The notes under the pieces are model-generated. The model ran no database searches and had not been told where the DNA came from. It saw only the letters and a list, made by a program, of their open reading frames with translations. Source: Paenibacillus silvae (GTDB lineage: Bacteria; Bacillota; Bacilli; Paenibacillales; Paenibacillaceae). From it: a stretch of 64,000 nt of DNA. Numbering within the stretch: the first letter of the stretch is position 1; each line of letters opens with the position of its first letter. A program made the translations under genes and the position numbers. Positions 25,871 to 35,057 of the stretch are shown one piece after another. The DNA lies in assembly GCF_014639235.1 (NCBI RefSeq), contig NZ_BMFU01000004.1:303222-367221 (forward strand). The letters are read 5' to 3'.

Positions 25871-27943
25871 ATGACATACCAATTTCCACCTGTAAGTTCC
25901 AAAGCACCGTATATGCTGCATGGTGCTGACTATAACCCGGAGCAGTGGCTTCGTTATCCAGAGGTGCTGGAAGAAGACATTCGCTTGATGAAATTAGCTA
26001 AATGCAATGTGATGTCCATCGGTATTTTCTCCTGGGTCTCACTTGAACCGGAAGAAGGCGTGTATACGTTTGAATGGCTCGATCAGGTACTGGATCGTTT
26101 CGCAGCGAGTGGCATCTATGCTTTCCTGGCTACACCAAGCGGTGCCCGTCCAGCGTGGATGTCGGCAAAGTATCCTGAAGTGCTGCGTGTATCCGAGAAA
26201 CGGGTTCGTAACCTTCATGGCTTCCGTCATAATCATTGTTATACGTCCCCGGTGTATCGTGAAAAAGTAACGGAGATGAACACGAGACTGGCCGAGCGGT
26301 ATTCAGATCATCCGGCCGTCATTGGTTGGCATATCTCGAATGAATACGGTGGGGATTGCCACTGTGATTACTGTCAGGAAGCATTCCGCGGCTGGGTGAA
26401 AAACAAATACAAAACGCTGGATGAGCTGAATCATGCGTGGTGGACAACATTCTGGAGCCATACGGTGACAGACTGGAGTCAGGTTGAATCTCCAGCACCG
26501 CATGGTGAGACTCAGGTTCATGCAATGAATCTGGACTGGCGCCGTTTCGTAACGGATCAGACAGCAGATTTCATCGTACACGAGACGAAGCCACTCAAGG
26601 CGAAAAATCCGAATCTGCCTGTGACAACCAACCTGATGGAATTCTATGGTGGTCTCAACTATTGGAAGTTCGCAGATATTCTCGATTTTCTTTCCTGGGA
26701 CAGCTATCCGACATGGCATGATGCAGAGGATGATGCGAAGCAGGCGTCCCGTATTGCGATGATGCATGATATTGTACGGTCCATTAAAGGTGGACAGCCG
26801 TTCCTGCTGATGGAGAGCACGCCAAGCTCAACGAACTGGCAGGATGTAAGCAAGCTGAAGCGTCCGGGTATGCATCTGTTATCCTCCTTGCAGGCTGTAG
26901 CTCACGGATCAGACAGCGTGCAGTACTTCCAGTGGAGAAAAAGCCGCGGGTCCAGCGAAAAGCTGCATGGCGCCGTGGTTGACCATGTAGGCACAGAGCA
27001 TACACGTGTGTTCAAGGATGTTACAGACGTAGGTACTGCGCTGCAGAGCATGCAGGATATCGTAGGTGCATCGGTTCCGGCGGAAGTCGCAATCATCTTC
27101 GATTGGGAAAACCGCTGGGCTGTGAATGATTCACAGGGCCCGCGCAATATCGGCGTAAAATACGAGCAGACGGTAGAAGCTCACTATGAAGCCTTCTGGA
27201 AAAAAGGTGTAGCGGTGGACGTGATTGATATGGATGCCGATCTGTCCAAGTACAAAGTGCTCGTTGCACCCATGCTCTACCTCGTTCGTGAGGGTGTAGG
27301 CGAACGGATCGAGAAATTTGTGGAGCAGGGCGGTACATTTGTAGCAACATACTGGTCGGGCATCGTTAACGAGAACGATCTGTGCTTCCTGGGTGGATTC
27401 CCTGGACCACTTCGCAAAACGCTGGGCATCTGGTCCGAAGAGATCGACGGACTGCATGATCGGGAACTCAATGGCATTATTCCAGAGCAGGGCAATGCGC
27501 TTGGACTTACAGCGGAGTATGATGCAATTGAGCTCTGTGATCTTATTCATCTGGAAGGCGCGAAGTCCCTTGCTTCCTATCGTTCCGACTTCTATGCAGG
27601 ACGTCCGGCATTGACCGTGAACGAGCTTGGCTCGGGTAAAGCTTACTACATGGCTGCACGTATGAAAGCACCGTTTTACGATGATTTCTACGGCAAGCTG
27701 ATTGCAGAGCTTGACCTGGAGCGCGGACTCAAGTCCGAGCTTGCCGCGGGCACAACGGCTCATGTGCGTACAGACGGGAATTCCGATTATGTATTCATTC
27801 AAAACTACACCGAGCATGAGAAACAGGTTCAACTCGACAGTCAGGCTTACACAGATGTACTGAGTGGTGAAGCGGTTGAAGCGAGCCTGGACTTGCAGCC
27901 GTACGACATTCGTGTGCTGCGCAGAACGGCGAATCGCAAGTAA
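25871..27943 (+). CDS. Beta-galactosidase, GH42 family
   Basis: The 690-residue enzyme has the full GH42 layout: a TIM-barrel catalytic domain with acid/base Glu148 (HISNEYGG) and nucleophile Glu305 (LLMESTPS), a trimer-forming domain and a C-terminal beta domain. Cysteines C123, C153, C155 and C158 (GDCHCDYC) form the zinc-binding cluster seen in many GH42 enzymes. There is no signal peptide, so it works in the cytoplasm. With the GH53 enzyme upstream it would turn imported galacto-oligosaccharides into galactose, as GanA does in B. subtilis. A strong terminator follows. Confidence 0.95.
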   Translation: MTYQFPPVSSKAPYMLHGADYNPEQWLRYPEVLEEDIRLMKLAKCNVMSIGIFSWVSLEPEEGVYTFEWLDQVLDRFAASGIYAFLATPSGARPAWMSAKYPEVLRVSEKRVRNLHGFRHNHCYTSPVYREKVTEMNTRLAERYSDHPAVIGWHISNEYGGDCHCDYCQEAFRGWVKNKYKTLDELNHAWWTTFWSHTVTDWSQVESPAPHGETQVHAMNLDWRRFVTDQTADFIVHETKPLKAKNPNLPVTTNLMEFYGGLNYWKFADILDFLSWDSYPTWHDAEDDAKQASRIAMMHDIVRSIKGGQPFLLMESTPSSTNWQDVSKLKRPGMHLLSSLQAVAHGSDSVQYFQWRKSRGSSEKLHGAVVDHVGTEHTRVFKDVTDVGTALQSMQDIVGASVPAEVAIIFDWENRWAVNDSQGPRNIGVKYEQTVEAHYEAFWKKGVAVDVIDMDADLSKYKVLVAPMLYLVREGVGERIEKFVEQGGTFVATYWSGIVNENDLCFLGGFPGPLRKTLGIWSEEIDGLHDRELNGIIPEQGNALGLTAEYDAIELCDLIHLEGAKSLASYRSDFYAGRPALTVNELGSGKAYYMAARMKAPFYDDFYGKLIAELDLERGLKSELAAGTTAHVRTDGNSDYVFIQNYTEHEKQVQLDSQAYTDVLSGEAVEASLDLQPYDIRVLRRTANRK

Positions 27944-28004
27944 TGCCATTGTTGGTGAAGTGAAACATCGCTTGTGTAAAATAAGATGAAATAACAAATA
28001 ACTG

Positions 28005-28049
28005 GATTACCCGGGTGCCGCGAAACAGGTGCTTGGGTAATCTTTTTTT
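28005..28049 (+). terminator. Intrinsic terminator ending the galactan locus
   Basis: GATTACCC (28005-28012) pairs with GGGTAATC (28035-28042), with further pairing inside (GGTGCC and GGTGCT), and seven T follow. Confidence 0.88.
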
Positions 28050-28169
28050 CATGCTGAAATGGGGCTTCTGTACTTTTTCTGGACAAGATAAAGGATAATC
28101 GTGTCCACGTAGCGAAGACAAATACGTAACTTGTCAACTTTAGACTTTCATTGTCTGGGAGGAATTGAA

Positions 28170-29609
28170 ATGAATCAGAGAAATCTGGACGGCAACAGCA
28201 TTATTATACGGCTGGAAATGACAACGAAAGATATCAAGTTTGGCGAAGTGGCCTCGGCCATCTCGGAAGCTGGAGGAGACATCATTGCCATTGACGTCAT
28301 TTCGACCAATCAGGATGTCAGTGTGCGGGACTTGACCGTTGCAGTCACCGACTCACAGGATAACAGTAAAATTATAGAAGCTGTACGCCAGCTTAAAGGC
28401 GTGTCCATCGTTAACGTGTCAGACCGGACATTCCTGCTGCATCTGGGCGGCAAAATTGAAGTGACACCAAAGACCCCGATTCACAACCGGGAAGACCTGT
28501 CGCGTGTCTACACGCCGGATGTGGCCCGGGTATGCTCAGCAATATCTGAAGAACCAGGTAAAGCCTTTTCATTAACGATTAAACGAAATACAGTCGCCGT
28601 TGTATCCGATGGCAGTGCGGTGCTGGGGCTTGGCAATATCGGGCCTCGTGCAGCGATGCCGGTTATGGAAGGCAAGGCAATGCTGTTCAAGCAGTTTGCA
28701 GGTGTCGATGCGTTCCCGATCTGCCTGGATACTCAGGATACTGAAGAAATCATTCGAACTGTGAAAGCGATATCACCGGCGTTTGGCGGCATTAATCTGG
28801 AGGATATTTCATCTCCGCGCTGTTTCGAGATTGAACGCCGCCTGAATGAAGAACTGGACATTCCGGTTTTCCACGATGACCAGCATGGTACAGCGGTTGT
28901 GCTGTATGCAGGTCTGATTAATGCGCTGAAGCTGGTTGACAAATCCATCGAAGATGTAAAAATTGTGGTGTGCGGTATTGGAGCGGCTGGTGTGGCCTGC
29001 AGCAATATTTTGTTATCTGCCGGTGCGAAGCGGCTGATCGGAGTGGATCGCGAGGGTGCGATCATACGTACAAACACGTATGAAAACGAGGTTTGGAATG
29101 AGTATGCGGCACGTACTAACCCTGATCTGGAGACGGGTTCCTTGCGGGAGGTTATTCGCGATGCCGATGTATTTATCGGCTTGTCCCGCGGCAATCTGCT
29201 TACACGCGAGGATGTGCAGACCATGGCGGACAATCCGATCGTATTTGCAATGGCAAATCCGGTGCCTGAGATTATGCCTGCTCTGGTCGAGGATATTGTA
29301 GCCGTTATGGCGACAGGCCGTTCGGATTATCCGAACCAGATTAATAACGTGCTTTGTTTCCCGGGGATGTTCCGAGCGGTACTGGATTGCCGGGCAACAG
29401 AAATCAATGAAGAAATGAAGCTGGCGGCTGCTCAGGCGATTGCCTCATCCATCTCGGACGAAGAGCGTACACGTTATTATATTATCCCGAGTGTATTTAA
29501 CGATAAAGTGGTTAAATCGATGCGCAGTCGTGTCATCGAAGCGGCAATCAAGACGGGAGTCGCAAGACGTGTGCCCCGTGAGCAGCCGCGTGAAGGTGGA
29601 GAATCCTGA
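28170..29609 (+). CDS. NAD(P)-dependent malic enzyme with N-terminal ACT domain
   Basis: The 479-residue protein joins an ACT ligand-binding domain (residues about 8-85) to a malic enzyme: the N-terminal part with YTPDVARVC, then the metal-binding FHDDQHGTA stretch and a Rossmann NAD-binding segment (VVCGIGAAGVACSNILL). It converts malate to pyruvate and CO2 with reduction of NAD or NADP. The ACT domain suggests control by a small molecule, perhaps an amino acid. The frame is open to an upstream TTG at 28131, but ATG 28170 has GGGAGG at the right distance. The stop overlaps the next start (TGATG), so the HD hydrolase is translationally coupled. Confidence 0.92.
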   Translation: MNQRNLDGNSIIIRLEMTTKDIKFGEVASAISEAGGDIIAIDVISTNQDVSVRDLTVAVTDSQDNSKIIEAVRQLKGVSIVNVSDRTFLLHLGGKIEVTPKTPIHNREDLSRVYTPDVARVCSAISEEPGKAFSLTIKRNTVAVVSDGSAVLGLGNIGPRAAMPVMEGKAMLFKQFAGVDAFPICLDTQDTEEIIRTVKAISPAFGGINLEDISSPRCFEIERRLNEELDIPVFHDDQHGTAVVLYAGLINALKLVDKSIEDVKIVVCGIGAAGVACSNILLSAGAKRLIGVDREGAIIRTNTYENEVWNEYAARTNPDLETGSLREVIRDADVFIGLSRGNLLTREDVQTMADNPIVFAMANPVPEIMPALVEDIVAVMATGRSDYPNQINNVLCFPGMFRAVLDCRATEINEEMKLAAAQAIASSISDEERTRYYIIPSVFNDKVVKSMRSRVIEAAIKTGVARRVPREQPREGGES

Positions 29610-30298
29610 TGACTTCGGATGTACCTAATGCGTCTGAGCGATCGCATCATCCGGTGAATGAATCCATTTTGCGCGCGGCTCGTGCTTTTGTGCAGGAGGA
29701 TGCTTCCAGGCATGCCGATGGACACGACTGGACTCATATTGAGCGCGTCACCAGACTTGCAGCTAGATTGGCTCATGACGAAGGTGCTGACCCGTTCATC
29801 TGTGAACTGGCTGCGTTGCTGCATGATGTACCAGACGAAAAGCTGAATGATAGTCTGGAGGCAGGTATGATAAAGCTGCACGCGTGGCTGGATTCGCAGC
29901 CGCTTGCTCCAGCAGCACGGGAAGCGGTGCTGAACATTATCAGTACGATTTCGTATGCGGGCGGTCAGGGAGCTGCGCTCAGCTCTCTTGAAGCCCAAGT
30001 CGTGCAGGATGCAGATCGTCTGGATGCACTGGGTGCAATCGGCATTGCCCGTACCTTTGCATTTGCCGGCGCGCGCGGACGAGAAATGTACGATCCTTCA
30101 CTTCCGCCGCGGGAGCAGATGACCCGTGAGCAGTATCGCAATGAGCGCAGCACAACGATTAATCATTTTTACGAAAAATTGTTCAAGCTCAAAGATTTGA
30201 TGAACACCTCCCGCGGCAGGCAGCTGGCTCAGCAGCGTCATGATTATATGGTGCAGTTCGTGGAGCAGTTCAAGAACGAATGGGAAGCACTAATGTGA
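29609..30298 (+). CDS. HD-domain phosphohydrolase (YpgQ/YedJ-like)
   Basis: The 229-residue protein has the metal-binding HD signature: H43 in DGHDWTHIERV, H72-D73 in ALLHDVPDEKL and a later aspartate in QDADRLDALGAIGIART. Relatives of this kind hydrolyse nucleotide or other phosphate esters in the cytoplasm; the substrate is unknown. Its ATG overlaps the malic enzyme stop by one base, so expression of the two is tied together although no metabolic link is obvious. A terminator with a ten-base stem follows. Confidence 0.82.
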   Translation: MTSDVPNASERSHHPVNESILRAARAFVQEDASRHADGHDWTHIERVTRLAARLAHDEGADPFICELAALLHDVPDEKLNDSLEAGMIKLHAWLDSQPLAPAAREAVLNIISTISYAGGQGAALSSLEAQVVQDADRLDALGAIGIARTFAFAGARGREMYDPSLPPREQMTREQYRNERSTTINHFYEKLFKLKDLMNTSRGRQLAQQRHDYMVQFVEQFKNEWEALM

Positions 30299-30303
30299 AT
30301 CCG

Positions 30304-30370
30304 CTTCATCCTTTTGCATGTTTTGGGTTAAATTATGCTCAGAACACCTGCGCAAGGATGAAGTTTTTTT
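30304..30370 (+). terminator. Intrinsic terminator after the HD hydrolase gene
   Basis: CTTCATCCTT (30304-30313) is perfectly complementary to AAGGATGAAG (30354-30363) with a 40-base loop, followed by seven T. Confidence 0.7.
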
Positions 30371-30539
30371 GTGGTTTCGGATACGTTCATGGAACTGGGA
30401 ATAGCAAAGGCCTAACCTCTCATGGTACAATAAATCGTTCTCCTGAACTCATTCAGGCAAATAACGAAATATGGGGTAATAATGAACATGATGATCATCA
30501 AAAGTGAACGAACAGGCTGGGTAAGAGGAGGGGGATGCC

Positions 30540-31607
30540 ATGTCATTTGGAGCACGTGTACTTAAGACAGGTATAGCGGTCACGCTTGCTTTATATCTGA
30601 GCAGTCTGTTTCTGAACCCGCAATCTCCTGTGCCTGCTGCGATTGCAGCGATCTTTGCGATGCAGCCCTCCATCTATCGTTCGTGGAAATATTTCCTGGA
30701 TCAGCTGCAGACAACGACGCTGGGAGCTATTGTAGCCTTGCTCGGAGGAATGGTGCTGTCTAACGAACCCATCGCAGTCGGTTTAATTATTGTGCTTGTC
30801 ATTATGATCTGTCTTAAATTAAATATGGGTGAAACGGTAGGACTGACACTTGTCACGGTAGTCTCTATTATGGAAGCTTCGGGTGACTGGCACTTTGCGC
30901 TGAATCGTTTCCTGCTGACTCTTGTAGGCATCGTGTCTGCATTTCTGATTAACATCTCGGTGTTTCCGCCGAAACCCAAGGTACAGTTTGTAAAGCAGAT
31001 TCAAAGTGTATTTAGCGGCATGTCCTTACTGCTTCGCACCTCGATCTCCGATGAGATTAAAGAGGTTGTTTTCCGGGAGGAGAAAAATACGCTGGGCGGC
31101 TCGATTAAGTCTTTATCTGACAAGTATCACCTGTTTGAGGAAGAGCAGAAGAAGATGAAACGGGCCAAGTTCAGCGAAACCCGTCAGATGGTCGTATACA
31201 AGCAGATGCTGCTAAGTTTGCAAAAAGGGTATGATGTACTGGATTCCGTTGAACGTCATTACTTCCAGGCACAGCGTACCCCGGAGATGGACCTGTTCTT
31301 TGATACACATCTGGAGCGGGTGATCAAGTTCCATGAGCATGCCTTACTTAAATTCGAAGACAAGTTAAAACCGAATGGGGAGGAAGCAGCGCAGTTTGTG
31401 ACGGATAATGATCATTTTATGGAGCAGGCGATTACGCAGTTTGATATCGATAAGGAAGGTATGTTACGATTATCCATCGTAGCCGCAGCCATCTATGATT
31501 ATGGCTATCAGCTGGAACGCTTGAATCGGCTGGCGGATCATGTGCACAGCGTCAGCGAGGATAAAGAGTCACAGGATACGATGCTGAACTGGCTGAAATG
31601 GCCTTAG
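30540..31607 (+). CDS. Aromatic acid exporter family (ArAE, YqjA-like) membrane protein
   Basis: The 355-residue protein has a hydrophobic N-terminal half with about five or six helices, including the family's AIAAIFAMQPSIYRSW segment and an early GxAVTLA helix. The C-terminal half is a soluble, helical and charged domain of about 190 residues. This layout fits the FUSC/ArAE group, represented in B. subtilis by YqjA. Members are thought to export aromatic acids or affect the cell envelope, but the Firmicute versions have no well-defined substrate. It is a single gene between two terminators. Confidence 0.8.
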   Translation: MSFGARVLKTGIAVTLALYLSSLFLNPQSPVPAAIAAIFAMQPSIYRSWKYFLDQLQTTTLGAIVALLGGMVLSNEPIAVGLIIVLVIMICLKLNMGETVGLTLVTVVSIMEASGDWHFALNRFLLTLVGIVSAFLINISVFPPKPKVQFVKQIQSVFSGMSLLLRTSISDEIKEVVFREEKNTLGGSIKSLSDKYHLFEEEQKKMKRAKFSETRQMVVYKQMLLSLQKGYDVLDSVERHYFQAQRTPEMDLFFDTHLERVIKFHEHALLKFEDKLKPNGEEAAQFVTDNDHFMEQAITQFDIDKEGMLRLSIVAAAIYDYGYQLERLNRLADHVHSVSEDKESQDTMLNWLKWP

Positions 31608-31640
31608 CCTGGAAAATCATATACAATAGAATAACAACCA

Positions 31641-31668
31641 AGCCCGGACAGCAGCGTCCGGGCTGTTT
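31641..31668 (+). terminator. GC-rich hairpin after the exporter gene
   Basis: AGCCCGGAC (31641-31649) and GTCCGGGCT (31656-31664) form a perfect nine-base stem with a six-base loop, followed by GTTTGG. The T-run is short. It favours the start at 31703, because the longer frame of the next gene would run through it. Confidence 0.65.
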
Positions 31669-31702
31669 GGTCTATTGGGTCAGGGAATTGAGGGATAAGG
31701 AT

Positions 31703-32164
31703 ATGCATATAGAGCAGCTGGATACAGAACTGATGGAATGGTTAGATGGAGGCAGGCTTGACACCAAGCAGCATGAGGCTATGCAGCTGCTGACGGTAAC
31801 AGACGGGCAGTGGGCACATACGGCCATGATTAGCATGGGAGAAGTGGTGGCAATAAGCCCAACCTGCCTCAGGCTGGCACTTTGGCAAGGAACTCAAACG
31901 AGTATGAATATGATGGAAACAGGTAAGGCTACTTTAATTGCAATTCATGGACAGCGTTTGCTGCACATCCAGCTGGGGGTCCGCCCTTTGCCAGCCTTGG
32001 CAGAGGCTGTGCATCCGCGCGACAGATATGATTGTAACATCCGGCATATTCGTATAGATGAGGCACCCTATGCTGAAATAACGTCAGGCATTACCTTTCA
32101 ATTAAAAGATCAAGCCGGTGCGTTGGCGCGCTGGGCCGCTACAATTGAGGATCTGAAAAAATAA
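31703..32164 (+). CDS. Possible flavin-binding split-barrel (PNPOx-like) protein
   Basis: The protein is 153 residues from ATG 31703, which follows GAGGGATAAGG. A longer frame begins at 31598, but it overlaps both the previous gene and a strong hairpin, so it is unlikely. The pattern of alternating hydrophobic strands (GQWAHTAMISMGEVVAISP, LRLALWQGTQTSMNMMETGK, ATLIAIHGQ) resembles the FMN-binding split barrel of pyridoxamine phosphate oxidase-like proteins. No exact FMN motif can be certified by eye. Role unknown; it may be a flavin oxidoreductase. Confidence 0.55.
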   Translation: MHIEQLDTELMEWLDGGRLDTKQHEAMQLLTVTDGQWAHTAMISMGEVVAISPTCLRLALWQGTQTSMNMMETGKATLIAIHGQRLLHIQLGVRPLPALAEAVHPRDRYDCNIRHIRIDEAPYAEITSGITFQLKDQAGALARWAATIEDLKK

Positions 32165-32296
32165 GCGGATTAATAAGGACTTGAAGAAGTAGACGAGTAA
32201 TGATTGGAAAAACCAGAACTTATACCATTGCCTTTTCGGGCTTGTCCAATGGCTATTTAGAAGACACAATCCGGGGAAAGAGAGGCGCATCAACAA

Positions 32297-34672
32297 ATGA
32301 GTACAGAACAGCAATGGAATGAGGAACAACAACGAGTGAATTCAGTCACTGACCTGATTGAGCATCGAATTACTGCACTGGAAGAAGTAGCAGGTTCATT
32401 CCGTGGTGAAGTGGTCGAGATGAGAAAAGAATTCTGGGACGAGGTCACCATGAACTTCAGTGAAGCAGATGATGTCGGGGAGACGTCAACGAGTATGCGG
32501 CAGCAGTCACAGGTGTTGTCTGATCGCGAACGAAGTCATCTGAATACAGCTGCGGCTCTGGATAAAATGAAACGACTGCATCATTCTCCTTATTTCGGGC
32601 GCATCGATTTCAAAGAAGCTGGATATGCGGATGCAGAGCGAATCTATCTGGGCATTGCATCACTGCTGGATGAGCAGGAGGAGTCTTTTCTGATCTACGA
32701 CTGGCGTGCACCGATCTCCAACCTGTATTACGACGGTGCACCGGGGCCGATCTCCTATCGTACACCAAGCGGTGAAATCAGCGGAGAGATCGAGATGAAG
32801 CGACAGTTTGTTATTCGGGACAGACGAATCCGGTTTATGTTTGATACGGGCGTGACCATCGGTGATCAGCTGCTGCAGGCCGTGCTCAGCCGAACGTCGG
32901 ATGCCCAGATGAAAAGCATTGTAGCAACGATCCAGAAGGAGCAGAACCGGATTATCCGCAATGACCGGACTCGAATGCTGATCGTGCAGGGAGCGGCAGG
33001 CAGTGGTAAAACCTCTGCTGCGCTCCAGCGGGTAGCTTATCTTCTCTATAAATACCGCGAGCATCTGCAAGCGGATCAGATGGTTCTTTTTTCACCAAAT
33101 CCGATGTTTAACAGCTATGTATCAACGGTATTGCCGGAGCTCGGAGAAGAGAACATGCTGCAGACGACATTTCAGGAGTATCTGGAGCGCCGCTTGGGCC
33201 GGGAATACCAGCTGGAGGACCCGTTTATTCAGCTTGAATATGTGCTTACGGCAATGCAGGAGCCGGAATACGATGCACGGATGTCGAGTATTCGCTTCAA
33301 GTCCTCTGCATCCTTCCAGAAGGTCATCACACGTTATAAAGAGAGCATGCTTTCCGGCGGCATGAAATTCAAGCCAGTGCGTTTTCAGGGCAAAGTGATT
33401 GTGGATGCGGAAGCGATGGCTGAGAAATTTTATAGCTTTGGCTCATCTGTCAAGCTGGTGAGTCGACTGGAGCTGCTGCGGGACTGGCTGCTGAAGGAGC
33501 TGTCTGCATTTGGCAAGAGTGAATTAAATGCGCCCTGGGTGGATCAGCAGCTGGACGTGATGGAACCTGAGGACCTGCAGAGAGCTTATCAACGGTTAAA
33601 ACGCAAACAGAAGGGGAAATCGCATACGTTTGATGACTTCCAGCAGGAAAGAGAGATTCTGGCCAGAATGGTTGTCAGCGACCGGCTCAAACCTCTGCGT
33701 AAATGGATCAAATCCTTGCGTTTTGTCGATATCCGTCAGCTGTACGCAAACCTGTTTCAGGATCAGGCACAGATGGTGCGTTTGCTGGAAAACGAGCCGC
33801 TGCCCGCGCATTGGGAGGCCATCTCCACGATGACGCTGCGCAGGCTGAAGCTGCAGGAATTGGCCTATGAGGATATCACGCCGTATCTGTATTTGCGAGA
33901 GCTGCTGCTTGGTTTCCATATTAACTCTGGCATCCGTCATGTGATTATCGATGAAGCGCAGGATTATTCTGCGTTTCAGCTGGCCTTTATGAAAAGGCTG
34001 TTCCCGCATGCCAAAATTACGGCTTTGGGTGACTTCAATCAGGCGATCTACGCTCATTCGTCTGTGCTAAGCGGAACGGGACCTTTGAGTGATCTATATG
34101 GACCGGAGAATACAGAGGTTATCGAATTGACGCGCAGTTATCGATCCACCATGGAGATTGTTGAGTTTACACGGGGCATGGTTCCGGGGGGAGAGCATAT
34201 CATTCCGTTTAATCGAAGCGGTGAGAAGCCCAAAGTGATCGTAACGGCTGATCTCGAGCAGCATATGCATCATATTACGGCTGATCTTCATCATCTGATT
34301 GAGCAGGGATATGAATCGGTCGCAGTCATCTGCAAAACAGCAGAGGAGAGCAGTGAAGTTCACGCGCTTCTCAGTCAGAAGCTGGACACTGCGCCCAAGC
34401 TGATCAAAAAAACGACACTTGCTTTCGAGCAGGGTGTTCATGTCGTGCCTGCTTACTTGGCGAAAGGTGTGGAGTTTGATGCGGTATTGATCTATGACGG
34501 ATCTGCTGCAGCCTATTCCCATGAACAGGAACGCAAGCTGTTCTATACAGCCTGTACGCGAGCGATGCATCTGTTACATGTATATTGTCTGGGCAAACCG
34601 AGCCCTTTTATTAGCTCACAGTCAGAGGAATGGTATGAGGTGAGTAATATGACTGCGACTCGTGTAGAGTAG
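32297..34672 (+). CDS. helD: RNA polymerase recycling helicase HelD
   Basis: The 791-residue protein matches HelD in layout: an N-terminal coiled-coil arm (residues 1-90) that reaches into the RNA polymerase secondary channel, then a UvrD/Rep-type superfamily 1 ATPase with Walker A GAAGSGKTS (232-240), a middle clamp domain, Walker B VIIDEAQDYS and the late motifs ALGDFNQAIYAHS and ELTRSYRS. HelD frees stalled RNA polymerase from DNA or RNA using ATP. The length is close to B. subtilis HelD. It is a single-gene unit ended by a strong terminator. Confidence 0.92.
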   Translation: MSTEQQWNEEQQRVNSVTDLIEHRITALEEVAGSFRGEVVEMRKEFWDEVTMNFSEADDVGETSTSMRQQSQVLSDRERSHLNTAAALDKMKRLHHSPYFGRIDFKEAGYADAERIYLGIASLLDEQEESFLIYDWRAPISNLYYDGAPGPISYRTPSGEISGEIEMKRQFVIRDRRIRFMFDTGVTIGDQLLQAVLSRTSDAQMKSIVATIQKEQNRIIRNDRTRMLIVQGAAGSGKTSAALQRVAYLLYKYREHLQADQMVLFSPNPMFNSYVSTVLPELGEENMLQTTFQEYLERRLGREYQLEDPFIQLEYVLTAMQEPEYDARMSSIRFKSSASFQKVITRYKESMLSGGMKFKPVRFQGKVIVDAEAMAEKFYSFGSSVKLVSRLELLRDWLLKELSAFGKSELNAPWVDQQLDVMEPEDLQRAYQRLKRKQKGKSHTFDDFQQEREILARMVVSDRLKPLRKWIKSLRFVDIRQLYANLFQDQAQMVRLLENEPLPAHWEAISTMTLRRLKLQELAYEDITPYLYLRELLLGFHINSGIRHVIIDEAQDYSAFQLAFMKRLFPHAKITALGDFNQAIYAHSSVLSGTGPLSDLYGPENTEVIELTRSYRSTMEIVEFTRGMVPGGEHIIPFNRSGEKPKVIVTADLEQHMHHITADLHHLIEQGYESVAVICKTAEESSEVHALLSQKLDTAPKLIKKTTLAFEQGVHVVPAYLAKGVEFDAVLIYDGSAAAYSHEQERKLFYTACTRAMHLLHVYCLGKPSPFISSQSEEWYEVSNMTATRVE

Positions 34673-34731
34673 TCGGTTTTCGCTGCTCGTTGTACGCTAA
34701 TCGTTAATCGCTAACGGAGCTGTATGAAGAC

Positions 34732-34767
34732 AGGCTGGTCAGAATCCAAACTTCTGACCAGCCTTTT
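34732..34767 (+). terminator. Strong intrinsic terminator after helD
   Basis: AGGCTGGTCAG (34732-34742) is perfectly complementary to CTGACCAGCCT (34754-34764), followed by TTTTG. Its descending arm resembles the first part of the tandem repeat unit that follows. Confidence 0.88.
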
Positions 34768-34777
34768 GTTGCATGCC

Positions 34778-34869
34778 GTATCGAGATTTTTGTATACATA
34801 GTATCGAGACTTTTGTATACGTAGTATCCAGACTTTTGTGTATGCTGCATCCAGATTTATGTGCATGCT
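34778..34869 (+). repeat. Four-copy 23-bp tandem repeat
   Basis: Four head-to-tail copies of exactly 23 bases lie at 34778-34800, 34801-34823, 34824-34846 and 34847-34869. The shared core is RTATCSAGAYTTTTGTATAC, with drift toward the 3' end. A degenerate zero copy (CCAGCCTTTTGTTGCATGCC, 34758-34777) overlaps the helD terminator. There are no spacers, so it is not a CRISPR. It fills part of the 385-base gap between helD and ade; the remainder holds the ade promoter. Confidence 0.85.
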
Positions 34870-34980
34870 TATCTTGAGAAGAGACCTGATTTGTTTGGTG
34901 AAGTAAGCAGACACTTTTTAGTGCATATTGATAATTCAGGTGGATTTCATTGTGTGTATACACAATTGATGTAATTTTTC

Positions 34981-35009
34981 TTTACACATGAAGCCAAGAC
35001 TCATATAAT
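34981..35009 (+). promoter_or_regulatory. Promoter of the adenine deaminase gene
   Basis: TTTACA (34981-34986), a 17-base spacer and a perfect TATAAT (35004-35009) form a near-consensus housekeeping promoter 48 bases before the start codon. Confidence 0.75.
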
Positions 35010-35057
35010 CGTAACAATCTATTTTTTTTGGAGCGTTGAATGAAGGAGGCAGGTAGC

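Noticed and set aside
31598..31702. Longer N-terminus for the flavin-like protein
   Set aside because: It would overlap the exporter gene and run through a perfect nine-base terminator hairpin; ATG 31703 has its own ribosome site.
32230..32262. Terminator hairpin CCATTG/CAATGG between the flavin-like gene and helD
   Set aside because: The stem is only six bases and is not followed by a T-run.
34778..34869. CRISPR array
   Set aside because: The 23-bp units are directly joined with no unique spacers, and there are no cas genes.
34990..35040. Possible purine riboswitch before adenine deaminase (ACTCATATAATC matches the 5' strand of purine aptamers)
   Set aside because: The rest of the aptamer (the TATGG and GTTTCTACC segments and the closing strand) is absent. 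The TATAAT is better explained as the -10 box of a near-consensus promoter.
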